Assembly: GCF_023100805.1 (NCBI RefSeq)
Contig: NZ_CP095855.1
Location: 2,025,001 to 2,089,000 of the forward strand
DNA: 64,000 bases
Direction: 5' to 3'
Source: Chitinophaga filiformis
GTDB lineage: Bacteria > Bacteroidota > Bacteroidia > Chitinophagales > Chitinophagaceae
Positions 35,516-45,115 of this stretch are shown here, piece by piece. The position numbers and the translations under genes were made by a program. The notes below the pieces were generated by a model. That model was not told where the DNA came from, made no database searches, and saw nothing but the letters and a program-made list of their open reading frames with translations. The number at the start of each line of letters is the position of its first letter. Within the stretch, counting starts at the first letter, position 1.

Positions 35516-36214
35516 ATGATAGTTATGAAGCAAGGGCTTTATTTAGTATTGTTAGTAATAGCAGCAGGTGTTATTGCCTGCAGTAAGAAGAGTGACAGCT
35601 CTATACCGGAGACCAGTTCCCATATTAATTTCTTTACAGCGGTGCCAGACCAGGAATTTGACGTGACCATAGATACCACCAGTATCGGCACTGAGCTGGG
35701 ATACGGAGAAAGTACCGGCTATCATGCATTCCTGGCGAAGCGTTATACAATGAACATCTATCGTGCAGGGAATCATACTACTGTAATAGGAGGCGGGGAG
35801 GTCAGCTTACGGAATGGGCATTATTATTCTGTATTTCTGTCGCAGAACAACAGCGGAGTACTGCAGCTGAGGCTTATCGAGGATGTGCTGGGAGCCTCCA
35901 AGCCCAATTATGGCAAGTTACGGTTTGTTAACCTGAGCGATACCTATGTAAATGCGGCTACGCGGCTGACCCAGGATTTCTATGTGGATGGCGTACGGTA
36001 TTTCCGGCGTCTGAGCTACCAGGCCGCCTCTGATTTCATAGAAGTGCCGGTAGGGACCCGTAATGTGGACATCCGTTATGCAGACTCTTCCCTGAGCCTG
36101 ACGGGGACTAACAGTCCTACTTATGAAATCCAGGACCAGAAGCAGTATACCATTATCGCTTACGGGGACGCATTGAAGGCAAATTCTTTCAAACTAACGA
36201 CATTCGCGCATTAA
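35516..36214 (+). CDS. DUF4397 surface lipoprotein
   Basis: 232 aa. The signal sequence ends in a lipobox (AAGVIAC, Cys at about residue 22) followed by SKKSDS, so a lipoprotein. DUF4397 domain: INFFTAVPDQEFDVTIDTTSIG near residue 38, then KLRFVNLSDTYVNAAT in a second repeat. These are beta-sandwich proteins often present in several copies per Bacteroidota genome, function unknown. Two start choices, ATG 35516 and ATG 35525; the latter gives MKQGLYL, a more typical signal peptide. Confidence 0.85.
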   Translation: MIVMKQGLYLVLLVIAAGVIACSKKSDSSIPETSSHINFFTAVPDQEFDVTIDTTSIGTELGYGESTGYHAFLAKRYTMNIYRAGNHTTVIGGGEVSLRNGHYYSVFLSQNNSGVLQLRLIEDVLGASKPNYGKLRFVNLSDTYVNAATRLTQDFYVDGVRYFRRLSYQAASDFIEVPVGTRNVDIRYADSSLSLTGTNSPTYEIQDQKQYTIIAYGDALKANSFKLTTFAH

Positions 36215-36358
36215 CGGGGCTTCCGGAGCTGGGAAAAAATTTATATGTGAAAGTGTTGTTAAGAAAGCCGGGGACTAAGTATAATCATCTAAAAACCTTA
36301 TTTTAGCCGTTCAATTTTAAAAATGTATTTAAGGAGATTAAAAAATCCACCTAACAAC

Positions 36359-36976
36359 ATGCGCACTACTAAACAACTTGTGAAAAGCGGATTACTAGCG
36401 GTACTGACAGCCGGAACATTTATTGCTTGCCAACAGACTAACAAACAGGGAAACAATAGTCCGGCGGCGGCTGCCAAGGACGGCAGTGTTGCATCTAATA
36501 ACGGCTTTATCATTGCATATGTGGATATCGATACCGTTGAAGCTCACTATGAATATTTTAAAGAGAAAAAGGCAGAGTTAGAGAAAAAGCAGCAGGCTAT
36601 TGACAATGAACTGCAGGCTAATGTACGCGCATTACAGAACGAAGCGGCTGATTTTCAACGCAGAGCTAATACTATGACGCAGGCAGAGGGAGAAGCAACC
36701 CAGCGTGCTTTATATAACAAACAGCAGCAGCTGGAAGGCAAGGCGCAGAATATGCGTTCCCAGTACGCAGAGCAGGAAAACAAGTTCAACGAAGAACTGC
36801 AGAAAAGGCTGAACGATTTCCTGGCTAAGTATAACAGCAATAAACGTTATGCCTATATCCTTTCGTACCGTACCGGAGCCAGCAATGTTTTGTACAAAGA
36901 TGAGAAGTATGATATTACAAATGAAGTAATTAAGGGCCTGAACGAAGCAAATGCATCAACTACCGAGAAAAAATAA
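36359..36976 (+). CDS. OmpH/Skp-like lipoprotein
   Basis: 205 aa. Signal sequence with lipobox (TAGTFIAC, Cys near residue 25). The mature region starts with IIAYVDIDTVEAHYEYFKEKKAELEKKQQ and continues in long charged helices (QRRANTMTQAEGEATQRALYNKQQQ), the jaw-like coiled coil of Skp/OmpH. It ends with a beta strand (YAYILSYRTGASNVLYKDEKYDITNEVIKG) typical of Bacteroidota OmpH. Likely a periplasmic chaperone for outer-membrane proteins, tethered to a membrane here. The start at 36359 is chosen from the signal peptide; the frame extends to 36323. Confidence 0.9.
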   Translation: MRTTKQLVKSGLLAVLTAGTFIACQQTNKQGNNSPAAAAKDGSVASNNGFIIAYVDIDTVEAHYEYFKEKKAELEKKQQAIDNELQANVRALQNEAADFQRRANTMTQAEGEATQRALYNKQQQLEGKAQNMRSQYAEQENKFNEELQKRLNDFLAKYNSNKRYAYILSYRTGASNVLYKDEKYDITNEVIKGLNEANASTTEKK

Positions 36977-37018
36977 TAGTTGCTATAGCAAAAACGTTTG
37001 AAAAATAATTATAAATTG

Positions 37019-37058
37019 GAATCCCGTCTCGTAAACAGTACTGAGACGGGATTTTTTT
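37019..37058 (+). terminator. Terminator after the OmpH-like gene
   Basis: AATCCCGTCTC (37020-37030) pairs with GAGACGGGATT (37043-37053), followed by T-run to 37058. Confidence 0.92.
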
Positions 37059-37081
37059 AATCATATAGACACACAGAACAT

Positions 37082-38503
37082 ATGGAAAACCACAACACAG
37101 CCTTTCGCCCCAGTTTAAGTTTACTGGATGCAACCATGATCGTAGCTGGTTCCATGATAGGGTCCGGCGTATTCCTTGTATCTGCAGAAATAGCCCGTAA
37201 CGTGGGTTCTGCAGGTTGGTTAACATTGATGTGGGTATTGGGCGGTATCGTTACGATTATCGCAGCGGTGAGCTATGGAGAGTTATCTGGCATGTATCCG
37301 AAAGCAGGAGGACAATATGTTTACCTGCGCGAAGCCTATAATCCATTGGTCGCTTTCCTGTTCGGCTGGACGCAGTTCAGCGTGATCCAGACGGGAACCA
37401 TTGCGGCGGTGGCAGTAGCGTTTGCCAAGTTTTCCTCTTATCTCATTCCAGCCTTTAGTGAAGAGCATATACTGCTGAACGCCGGTTTTGTGAAAGTGTC
37501 TGCTGCGCAGATAGTGGCAATCATTTCTATTATACTGCTTACCTGGATCAATACACGCGGTATAAAGAGTGGCAAGATCATCCAGACCGTATTTACGCTG
37601 GCGAAATTGCTGTCTCTGTTTGGTCTCATCATATTCGGTTTCCTGCTGGGAGCCAAACAGGAGGTATGGAATGCTAACTGGACAAATGCCTGGGACGCTG
37701 TGAGCCTGACACAGGTAGATGGACAGGTAGTTACCTCAGTGCTGTCCGGGCTTGCTTTGTGTGGCGCAATTGCGATTTCTATGAAGGGCTCATTATTCAG
37801 TAGTGATGCCTGGAACAATATTACTTTTATCGCTGCTGAGATTAAAAATCCGCAAAAGAATATAGGCCGTGCATTATTCCTGGGTACGCTGCTGGTAACC
37901 ATTGTTTATGTGAGCGCTAACCTGATGTACCTGGCCGTACTGCCAATGCATGATATTGCTTTTGCGGCGAAAGACCGTGTGGCTGTTGTTGCAGCCGAGC
38001 AGATCTTTGGTGGTAGTGGTTCCCTGGTGATTGCAGTTATGATCATGGTTTCCACCTTCGGGTGTAACAATGGGCTGATCTTGTCCGGTGCGCGTATTTA
38101 CTACACTATGGCAGAGGACGGGCTGTTCTTTAAAAAAGCAGCTGAGCTGAATGACAACAACGTACCCGCCAATGGGTTATGGATACAATGCGTGTGGGCA
38201 TCTTTGTTATGTCTGACTGGTAAATACAATGATTTGCTGGTAATGGTAATTTTTGGTGTACTTATATTTTATGTTATCACAATTGCTGGTATCTTTGTGT
38301 TACGCAACAAACGCCCGGATATTCCACGTCCATATAAAGCATTTGGCTATCCTGTGTTACCAATGGCGTATATTGTGGTAGCATCCGTATTGGCGTTATT
38401 GTTACTTCGTTTTGAGAGCGGCTATGCTTTATCCGGATTGTTGATAATCGTTATTGGTTTCCCGCTGTATTACCTGGCCATGAAGACACAAAAAACAGCT
38501 TAA
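37082..38503 (+). CDS. APC-family amino acid permease
   Basis: 473 aa with about 12 hydrophobic segments. The first TM has the substrate-binding signature GSMIGSGVFLVSAEIAR near residue 23; SYGELSGMYPKAGGQYVYLREAY near 60-80 is the APC superfamily loop. It imports or exchanges an amino acid by proton or antiport mechanism; the sequence alone does not identify the substrate. It starts 24 nt after the OmpH terminator with no recognisable promoter, so its expression may depend on read-through. Confidence 0.9.
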   Translation: MENHNTAFRPSLSLLDATMIVAGSMIGSGVFLVSAEIARNVGSAGWLTLMWVLGGIVTIIAAVSYGELSGMYPKAGGQYVYLREAYNPLVAFLFGWTQFSVIQTGTIAAVAVAFAKFSSYLIPAFSEEHILLNAGFVKVSAAQIVAIISIILLTWINTRGIKSGKIIQTVFTLAKLLSLFGLIIFGFLLGAKQEVWNANWTNAWDAVSLTQVDGQVVTSVLSGLALCGAIAISMKGSLFSSDAWNNITFIAAEIKNPQKNIGRALFLGTLLVTIVYVSANLMYLAVLPMHDIAFAAKDRVAVVAAEQIFGGSGSLVIAVMIMVSTFGCNNGLILSGARIYYTMAEDGLFFKKAAELNDNNVPANGLWIQCVWASLLCLTGKYNDLLVMVIFGVLIFYVITIAGIFVLRNKRPDIPRPYKAFGYPVLPMAYIVVASVLALLLLRFESGYALSGLLIIVIGFPLYYLAMKTQKTA

Positions 38504-39314
38504 CGCTTGCGGGAAAGCTAATCTGGATAAAAATAATGCGGGTTTGACACAAAAGTTGTATGTAAAACGGTTGAAAATTTATCCCACTGCTGTGGAACTT
38601 TCAGTGAATTGATGTAATTTGCATGAAGACTTCCGGAAATAGAGGATTGATTTGTGTGTAACCCTTGACGCAACGACACGTATGAATAGAAAACCCTTTG
38701 TCAACAAAGAGCATTGCTTTTCCAAAGGAGCAATGAATAGAAGGGGAGGGAACCTATCATAGTTCACTAAAGTGGAAGCCCGCAAGAATACAGGAGTAGA
38801 AAGGAAAGAATAGATGTTCAAACATTCATTAAATGATGTATGTATGAATAAATATTTATCACATTGTTTGACGATAGGTAGCACGTACTGAAACGAAAGT
38901 TAACATCAGAAGACTATATGCCGACAACAAACAACATCAAGAACAACATTTAATAAAGATATTTATAAAGGCAATTATTTCTCATTGGGTGGGAGTGAAG
39001 ATGATTTGAATAAAATCACTGAACCCCATAATGACCATTAAAAGCCTACACGATTTGCATTCTCGAACATTCACATGACAATCTTAACAACAAGCGTATG
39101 GTATCTACCATACGCTTTTTTTGTGCCCGGAAGGTAAATGCAATACCTAGGAAAGCCTCACTGCCAGGACAGCTGTATAGGGGTGATACTGCCACCAGGT
39201 ATTAATGTTAAGGAATTATGAACTCCGTTTTTTAATTGGGACATCTTTCTTTTGTAATCGTACTCTTATTGTATTGGGTCAAAAAACAATATTGACGCCC
39301 TGCATTTCAAGAAA
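38504..39314. other. Gene-less stretch before fecR with an orphan terminator
   Basis: About 810 bp. No ORF has the hallmarks of a gene: the only longer frame (38579-38884, minus) has no recognisable domain and atypical composition. A small hairpin exists at about 38712-38736 (CATTGCT with AGCAATG). A clean intrinsic terminator at 39090-39122 reads on the plus strand although no protein gene precedes it. The stretch may encode a small RNA or be decayed DNA. Confidence 0.5.
39090..39122 (+). terminator. Orphan intrinsic terminator
   Basis: AAGCGTATGG (39092-39101) pairs with CCATACGCTT (39108-39117) with a 6-nt loop and a T-run of seven. It lies about 590 bp beyond the permease stop and 190 bp before fecR. 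Confidence 0.85.
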
Positions 39315-40280
39315 ATGGAAATAAACGCACAGTTACTGGATAAATATTTTAAAGGTCTTTGTACGGATGAAGAAGCAGCAATAGTAGCTGCTTATCTCGA
39401 AAGAGATGTAACGCCCGAGGCTGACGAATATTTTCTGCAGGCCAGTGAAGATGTGTCAGACGTACCGGTGGTGCCGATGACTGCGCCTCAAAAGAAGGGT
39501 AAGTCTGTAAGCCATCTTCTGCCTGTATTTGGTGCTGCAGCAGCCTTATTGATACTGTTGAGTGTCCTGTCCTGGCTCTGGACCACTCAACGCCGGGAGA
39601 AAGGAGTGAAGATGGCATTGCTGACGGATACAATCGTCAATAACACAAATACCGTACGGCTGGTGCATATGACTGATGGGTCCAACATATGGCTGAATGC
39701 AAATTCATCTATTGTGTATAACAGGCAGTATAATGGTGTGAACCGCGATATATGGTTGCAGGGTGAAGCATATTTTGATGTGAGCAAACAGGTAGCTCCT
39801 TTCCGCGTACATACTGCCTCACTGGTAACCACCGTATTAGGCACTTCATTCAATATTTCAACAGATAACAGGGCAAATGGCGCGATCCAGATAAGCCTTG
39901 TAACGGGTAAAGTAGCGGTGAGCCATATGTTGAAAGGCAATCCGTTCAGGCATATTCTAAAGCCGGGTGAAATGATAGAGTACATAGAAGGAGTACAGCC
40001 CGGAGAACCTCATGCATTTAACAGTAATGTGGTACTGGGATGGAAGAACTATAAGCTTGTCTTTGACAAAACAACACTGGAAGATGCTTTCACCATGCTG
40101 GAGAACAGGTACAATTGTAAGATTACCATAAAGGAAAAGAAACTGCTTAAAAAAGAGATATCTGGTGTATTCAACAGTACACAATCAATAAAATCTATAT
40201 TAAAGACACTTAGCTACGTACATCGTTTTTCATACGAATGCGGCGCGGATACTAACCACTATATTATCAAAAGAAAATAA
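39315..40280 (+). CDS. FecR-family anti-sigma regulator (FecR plus DUF4974)
   Basis: 321 aa. A cytoplasmic N-terminal region of about 65 residues (LLDKYFKGLCTDEEAAIVAAYLE) would bind an ECF sigma factor. One TM follows at about 67-92 (LLPVFGAAAALLILLSVLSWLW). The periplasmic FecR domain starts near residue 105 (VRLVHMTDGSNIWLNANSSIVY..WLQGEAYFDVSK) and the DUF4974 domain, which contacts the STN domain of the receptor, closes the protein (FDKTTLEDAFTMLENRYNCKITI). No sigma factor gene is adjacent; the nearest is at 47523-48053 on the other strand. The TonB-dependent receptor follows 59 bp downstream. Confidence 0.93.
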   Translation: MEINAQLLDKYFKGLCTDEEAAIVAAYLERDVTPEADEYFLQASEDVSDVPVVPMTAPQKKGKSVSHLLPVFGAAAALLILLSVLSWLWTTQRREKGVKMALLTDTIVNNTNTVRLVHMTDGSNIWLNANSSIVYNRQYNGVNRDIWLQGEAYFDVSKQVAPFRVHTASLVTTVLGTSFNISTDNRANGAIQISLVTGKVAVSHMLKGNPFRHILKPGEMIEYIEGVQPGEPHAFNSNVVLGWKNYKLVFDKTTLEDAFTMLENRYNCKITIKEKKLLKKEISGVFNSTQSIKSILKTLSYVHRFSYECGADTNHYIIKRK

Positions 40281-40339
40281 AAGCGGCAACCATATAGCTT
40301 AGCACAAAGGCATTATTAAATAAAATCGGACAAAACAAA

Positions 40340-43300
40340 ATGCAAAAATCGATCAACAGATTTTGTAAGGGGATCTTTATGCCTGTATCAATCTTTTTTA
40401 ACCTATTTATTCTTATATGCGGGCAATCATCAGTACTTGCGGGACAATTGTATAACGAATTGAATGAGAGCGTGAAGTTGAAAGTAGGCACTACATCAGT
40501 AGCTGAAATTATCAGATCATTGCAACAACAGACTAATTATACTTTCGTATATGACCCGGAGTATCTTGCCAGGTGCCAGGTAAAAGCTATAGAAACGGAA
40601 AATAACAAGCTGTCAGATGTATTGAAGTGGTTAGATGAAAGAGCTCCGCTGGACATCATGTACAGCGAAAACAAAATAGTGATCAGGCAAGGTATGCAGG
40701 AAAAACCTGCACAGGTAAAGAATGGGTTCATCAGTGGAAAGGTAGTGGATAATAAGAATGAACCATTACCCGGAGTAACAGTAAAGACCAGCAGTGGAAA
40801 AGGTACGCTCACTTCGGTTGACGGTACTTATCAGCTGACGCTGGAGCCGGGAAAATACACGTTGGAATTCAGTTTTATTTCATATACAACAAAGAGGATC
40901 ACTGATATCACTGTAAGTGAAAAGAAGGCCACTCCTCTGAACGTAGTGATGGCGCCTTCTTCTTCTGCCTTAAAAGAAGTAGTGATCACTGCCAGTTATC
41001 AGAAAGCCTCAGTAGAAGGCTTGTATGCTATACAAAAGAATAATGCAGCATTGTCTGACGGTATCAGTGCTGAGCAGATAAAGGTAACTCCCGACAATAA
41101 CGCAGCGCAGGTGTTGAAACGTGTGAGCGGACTAACCGTACAGGATGACAAATTCGTAACAGTGCGCGGGCTCAGTGAACGTTACAATAACGTAATGCTG
41201 AATGGTGCAAATCTTCCAAGTACAGAACCCAACCGCCGTAATTTCTCTTTCGATGTAGTACCAAGCGGTCTGATAGACAATATCATTGTGAATAAGACGT
41301 CCACGCCTGATATGTCTGCTGAATTTGCAGGAGGTCTGGTACAGGTAAATACGAGAGATATACCAGTAGAGAATTTTGCCTCTATAACATTGGGTAGCGG
41401 ATTCAATACGAATAGTACAGGAAAGGATTTTTATGCAACGCAGCGGGGCGATAAAGACTATCTGGGATTTGATGATGGCAACCGTAAGTGGTGGAATAAG
41501 AAATGGAATGCTGACGAATATCGTAAGTACGCTGCTGCCGGCAACTATGCCAAGATGAGTGAAATGAATGCCAATATTCCCAACAACTGGGGACTGCATA
41601 AGTATAGCTATTCTCCTGTTCAGAACTATCAGCTGTCGCTGGGAAGAAGAATAAAGATCAGGGAATCATCCACGCTGGGCATTACACTGGCGGCCACTTA
41701 TCGCCATGAGGAGCAGATCATGAATGAAGAACGTTTTCAGCCAACCAATTATCACTACGATAGCAGTTCCCGTGCATATCAGTTCAATACCGCATTAGGA
41801 GCAGTTGCTAATATCGGTTTTCAGACAAAAGGCCATAAGATCGTATTCAAGAATCTTTATAACAGAAGATTTCAGAATGAGACTGATGTATATTATGGAA
41901 ATGAGTTCAATTTCCTGATAGTGGGTGGTACTGACCGTAATGCGGTGCAATACTACAACTCTATTACCATCATTAACGAATTACTGCAGAACAGGCTGGA
42001 AGGTGAACATGTGCTGGGAAAACACCTGAAGATCGACTGGTCCGGCGACTATATCACCGTGAACAGGGATCAGCCTGATACCCGTGCATCGAAGGGATAT
42101 CATGTGGAAGGTCCTAAGGGATTTTATGAGTACGTATTGACCGACAATAACGGCTACATGACGCAGGGACTGAATATCTTTAACTCAAGACTGGAAGAGA
42201 GAAGACAGAATGCTGCAGCGAATTTTTCGGTCCCATTCAAAATAAAGGATGCGAATGAGCTCATCAAGTTTGGATATGCCGGTAACTTCCGCCAGGCAGA
42301 TTTTAAATCGACCTCCCTTCGTTTGTTTAATGACCCCACTGGGAATCCCGATTCGATCAGGAACGCGACATATGGTTTAGCTGATTACCAGATGCAATCA
42401 TTACTGAAGCCGGGATATCTTACCTATAAGCTGACGAGCACCGGAGCAGGAGAGAATGCAGAAAATTATGAAGGTGATCAGAAATTACATGCTGCTTATG
42501 GAATGGTGGACATTAATTTCCTTAAAAAGTTCAGGTTCATCGGTGGTGTGCGTATGGAAAGCAATGCAATGAAGATCACCGGTGTTTCTTTCAGCACTGT
42601 AACCGGTCTTCCTGTTGATACGGTTGTTAAATATAAACGTACTGACTGGTTACCGTCCCTCAACCTTGTGTATAGTCTCACGCCTGCCATGAATATCAGG
42701 TTTGCTTATTCACAGACACTGGCAAGAGCAGATTTCAGGGAAAGGGCGCCATTCATTTACTATGAGTTCCGGGAGAGAAGTATCTATCGTGGCGCAACAT
42801 CGCTGAAAGATGCAAAGATCTCCAACCTTGATCTGCGGTATGAATATTATCCGGGACCAGGAGAAATAATATCAGTATCTGCTTTCCATAAGAAGTTTGA
42901 TAGTCCGGTAGAGTTAGTGTCTGCGCTGGGTTCTCCTGAGTTGATCTACTTCTATTTTAACCTGAAGAGTTCAACAAACAACGGCGTAGAAATTGATCTG
43001 CGCAAGTCCTTAGGCTTTATATCCCCGGCATCCGGCTGGCTGAAAAATATTTATGTAAGCGCAAACGGTTCCTGGATGAATGCGAAGGTGAATTATGATG
43101 TAGCGTCGCTGATAAAAGCAGCATCTGATGCAGTTGGTGGTGCACCATCAGGTAATACACCAGACACACGTAAACGTGCATTGCAGGGTTTATCTCCTTA
43201 TGTGATCAATGGTGGGATAGGTTATTTCGGAAAGGTGATCGGCGCTAACATTAGTTATAATAAATATGGCAGGCGCATTGTGAGTGGCGGTGTTTTCCCT

Positions 43301-43618
43301 TACCAGGACCAGTATGAAAAGCCGAGGGATGTAGTGGATCTGCAGTTGAGTGCGATGCTGTTGAAAAATAAACTACAGGTAAGGTTCAATATCAGTGATC
43401 TTTTACAACAGGATTATGTGATATACCAAAATATATCTGCAACGAGCCCTTACTCAAGTGGTGGCGGATCGTTTGTAGACCTGGATGAACCAGCTTTGCT
43501 GAAAGAGAATGTAAACAATGATCCTAAAGGTCTCTCGTATAACAAGCAACTGGATTATGTGTATCACAAGTGGTTTAAAGGACGGAATATGAGTTTAAAC
43601 CTGACCTATAATTTCTAA
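40340..43618 (+). CDS. TonB-dependent receptor with STN signalling domain
   Basis: 1092 aa outer-membrane transporter. After a signal peptide (VSIFFNLFILICGQSSVLAG) comes an STN domain at about 45-120 (VAEIIRSLQQQTNYTFVYDPEYL) that signals to FecR. A carboxypeptidase-regulatory-like domain follows at about 130-210 (GFISGKVVDNKNEPLPGVTV), then the plug (KVTPDNNAAQVLKRVSGLTVQDDKFVTVRGL near 235) and a 22-strand-type barrel ending in an aromatic residue (SLNLTYNF). It lacks the usual SusC/RagA features and no SusD follows, so it is more like a siderophore, heme or small-ligand receptor; ligand unknown. Probably in one operon with fecR and the two downstream lipoprotein genes. Confidence 0.93.
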   Translation: MQKSINRFCKGIFMPVSIFFNLFILICGQSSVLAGQLYNELNESVKLKVGTTSVAEIIRSLQQQTNYTFVYDPEYLARCQVKAIETENNKLSDVLKWLDERAPLDIMYSENKIVIRQGMQEKPAQVKNGFISGKVVDNKNEPLPGVTVKTSSGKGTLTSVDGTYQLTLEPGKYTLEFSFISYTTKRITDITVSEKKATPLNVVMAPSSSALKEVVITASYQKASVEGLYAIQKNNAALSDGISAEQIKVTPDNNAAQVLKRVSGLTVQDDKFVTVRGLSERYNNVMLNGANLPSTEPNRRNFSFDVVPSGLIDNIIVNKTSTPDMSAEFAGGLVQVNTRDIPVENFASITLGSGFNTNSTGKDFYATQRGDKDYLGFDDGNRKWWNKKWNADEYRKYAAAGNYAKMSEMNANIPNNWGLHKYSYSPVQNYQLSLGRRIKIRESSTLGITLAATYRHEEQIMNEERFQPTNYHYDSSSRAYQFNTALGAVANIGFQTKGHKIVFKNLYNRRFQNETDVYYGNEFNFLIVGGTDRNAVQYYNSITIINELLQNRLEGEHVLGKHLKIDWSGDYITVNRDQPDTRASKGYHVEGPKGFYEYVLTDNNGYMTQGLNIFNSRLEERRQNAAANFSVPFKIKDANELIKFGYAGNFRQADFKSTSLRLFNDPTGNPDSIRNATYGLADYQMQSLLKPGYLTYKLTSTGAGENAENYEGDQKLHAAYGMVDINFLKKFRFIGGVRMESNAMKITGVSFSTVTGLPVDTVVKYKRTDWLPSLNLVYSLTPAMNIRFAYSQTLARADFRERAPFIYYEFRERSIYRGATSLKDAKISNLDLRYEYYPGPGEIISVSAFHKKFDSPVELVSALGSPELIYFYFNLKSSTNNGVEIDLRKSLGFISPASGWLKNIYVSANGSWMNAKVNYDVASLIKAASDAVGGAPSGNTPDTRKRALQGLSPYVINGGIGYFGKVIGANISYNKYGRRIVSGGVFPYQDQYEKPRDVVDLQLSAMLLKNKLQVRFNISDLLQQDYVIYQNISATSPYSSGGGSFVDLDEPALLKENVNNDPKGLSYNKQLDYVYHKWFKGRNMSLNLTYNF

Positions 43619-43675
43619 GCGTTCATATCATCTTTATAAATTCTAAAAAACTCTTAAACCCTAAAGATCAAAACC

Positions 43676-45037
43676 ATGAAAAAGTTCATGACTGTTGCGG
43701 CTGCATTGTCCGTAATCGCATTCGGTGCTTGTAAAAAAGAAGCACTGGATTCTCAGACGCCAAACAAAAACGTTCAGGCTGTAGTTAACATCAACCTCAC
43801 TTCCGGCGCAACACTGCCACTGGTGATCGGTCCTGATACTAACTACGTACTGAATAGCGGTACTTACTTCCTGAATGGTAAAACCTATGTAGCCAATACA
43901 GGTAGTATCACTATCGCTGCTGGTGTTCAGATTAAAGGTATCAAGAAAGCAACAGCTGCAGAAGCATCTGCATTGGTTGTAACCCGTGGAGGTAAGATCT
44001 TCGCTAATGGTACTGCTAACAGCCCGGTTGTATTCACATCTGCTGAAGCAACTCCTGCTGTAGGCGACTGGGGTGGTATCGTAATTCTGGGTAACGCTAA
44101 AACTAACCAGAATACCGCTACTTTCTCTCCAACCATCGAAGGTATTTCTACTCCGACTTTACCTGCTGGTATCGACGCTACTTACGGAAGCGCTGATACA
44201 ACTCTCAATGGCGAATCTTCCGGTTCGTTAACTTATGTTCGTTGCGAGTACGCTGGTGCTGCTATCGCTGCTAACAACGAATTAAACAGCTTCACTTTTG
44301 GTGGAGTTGGTAGAGGTACTGTTCTGCACCACCTGGAAGCTTCTTACGGAGCTGATGATTCTTTCGAATTCTTCGGTGGCGTTGTGAACGCTAAGTACCT
44401 GGCCTCTTTAAATACCAACGACGACATTTTCGATTTCGATTTCGGTTACAACGGTACGTTGCAGTTCATTTTGGGTGTTCGTAGAACTGGTTTCACTTAT
44501 GCTGACGCAAACGGTATTGAATCAGACAACGACGCTTCTGGTTCTTCTCTGACTCCGAGAACACAGGCTAAAGTGTCTAACATGACATTGGTTGGTGGTT
44601 CTTCTTCAGCTTTTGCCGGTACACTGAATGGTGCTCGTTTAAGAAGAAATTCAAGCTACAGAATCGTTAACTCTGTTATTCTGGGTTATACTACAGGTGT
44701 AGCACTGGAATCAGGTGGAACTATTGCTGATTCAGCTTTCTTCAGAAACAACCTGGTACATGCATTCACTGCTCCTGCTGTAGTTGGCGGTACACTGACC
44801 GGCTTTAACTCTATCTGGGTTAACGCAACCAATTCAAACGCGAACATCCTGTTAACATCTCCATTTGTTACTGGTGGTAGCTTCGCTCCATTGCCAGCAT
44901 CTCCTGCTGCAAGTGGCGCTGACTTCACTGGTTTCAGCGGTAGCTTCTTTGACACAAGTGTAGCTTACAGAGGTGCTTTCCCTCTGGCTAGCGTATCCGG
45001 TGGTAACTGGTTAGCTGGTTGGACTGCAGGTTTCTAA
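43676..45037 (+). CDS. Surface lipoprotein with beta-helix-like repeats, paired with the TonB receptor
   Basis: 453 aa. Signal sequence with lipobox (VIAFGAC, Cys near residue 19). The mature protein is rich in Gly, Ala, Asn, Thr and beta strands: GKTYVANTGSITIAAGVQIKGIKK, then VGDWGGIVILGNAKTN near 138, then GGVGRGTVLHHLEASYGADDSFEFFGG near 220, consistent with a right-handed beta-helix. The family recurs next to TonB receptors in Bacteroidota as far as I recall, without known function. Codon use (GCT, GGT, AAC, TCT) is strongly biased like tuf and rplL, unlike its neighbours, implying very high expression when induced. Likely the surface ligand-capture partner of the receptor. Confidence 0.75.
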   Translation: MKKFMTVAAALSVIAFGACKKEALDSQTPNKNVQAVVNINLTSGATLPLVIGPDTNYVLNSGTYFLNGKTYVANTGSITIAAGVQIKGIKKATAAEASALVVTRGGKIFANGTANSPVVFTSAEATPAVGDWGGIVILGNAKTNQNTATFSPTIEGISTPTLPAGIDATYGSADTTLNGESSGSLTYVRCEYAGAAIAANNELNSFTFGGVGRGTVLHHLEASYGADDSFEFFGGVVNAKYLASLNTNDDIFDFDFGYNGTLQFILGVRRTGFTYADANGIESDNDASGSSLTPRTQAKVSNMTLVGGSSSAFAGTLNGARLRRNSSYRIVNSVILGYTTGVALESGGTIADSAFFRNNLVHAFTAPAVVGGTLTGFNSIWVNATNSNANILLTSPFVTGGSFAPLPASPAASGADFTGFSGSFFDTSVAYRGAFPLASVSGGNWLAGWTAGF

Positions 45038-45115
45038 AAATTTTCTGATGAATGAACGGCCAGGCAGGGGATAATGGTTATCACCTGCCTGGTTTAAAAA
45101 AAATGATAATACAAT

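Noticed and set aside
38579..38884. 101-codon minus-strand ORF in the gene-less stretch
   Set aside because: No domain, no promoter or convincing start, and composition unlike neighbouring genes.
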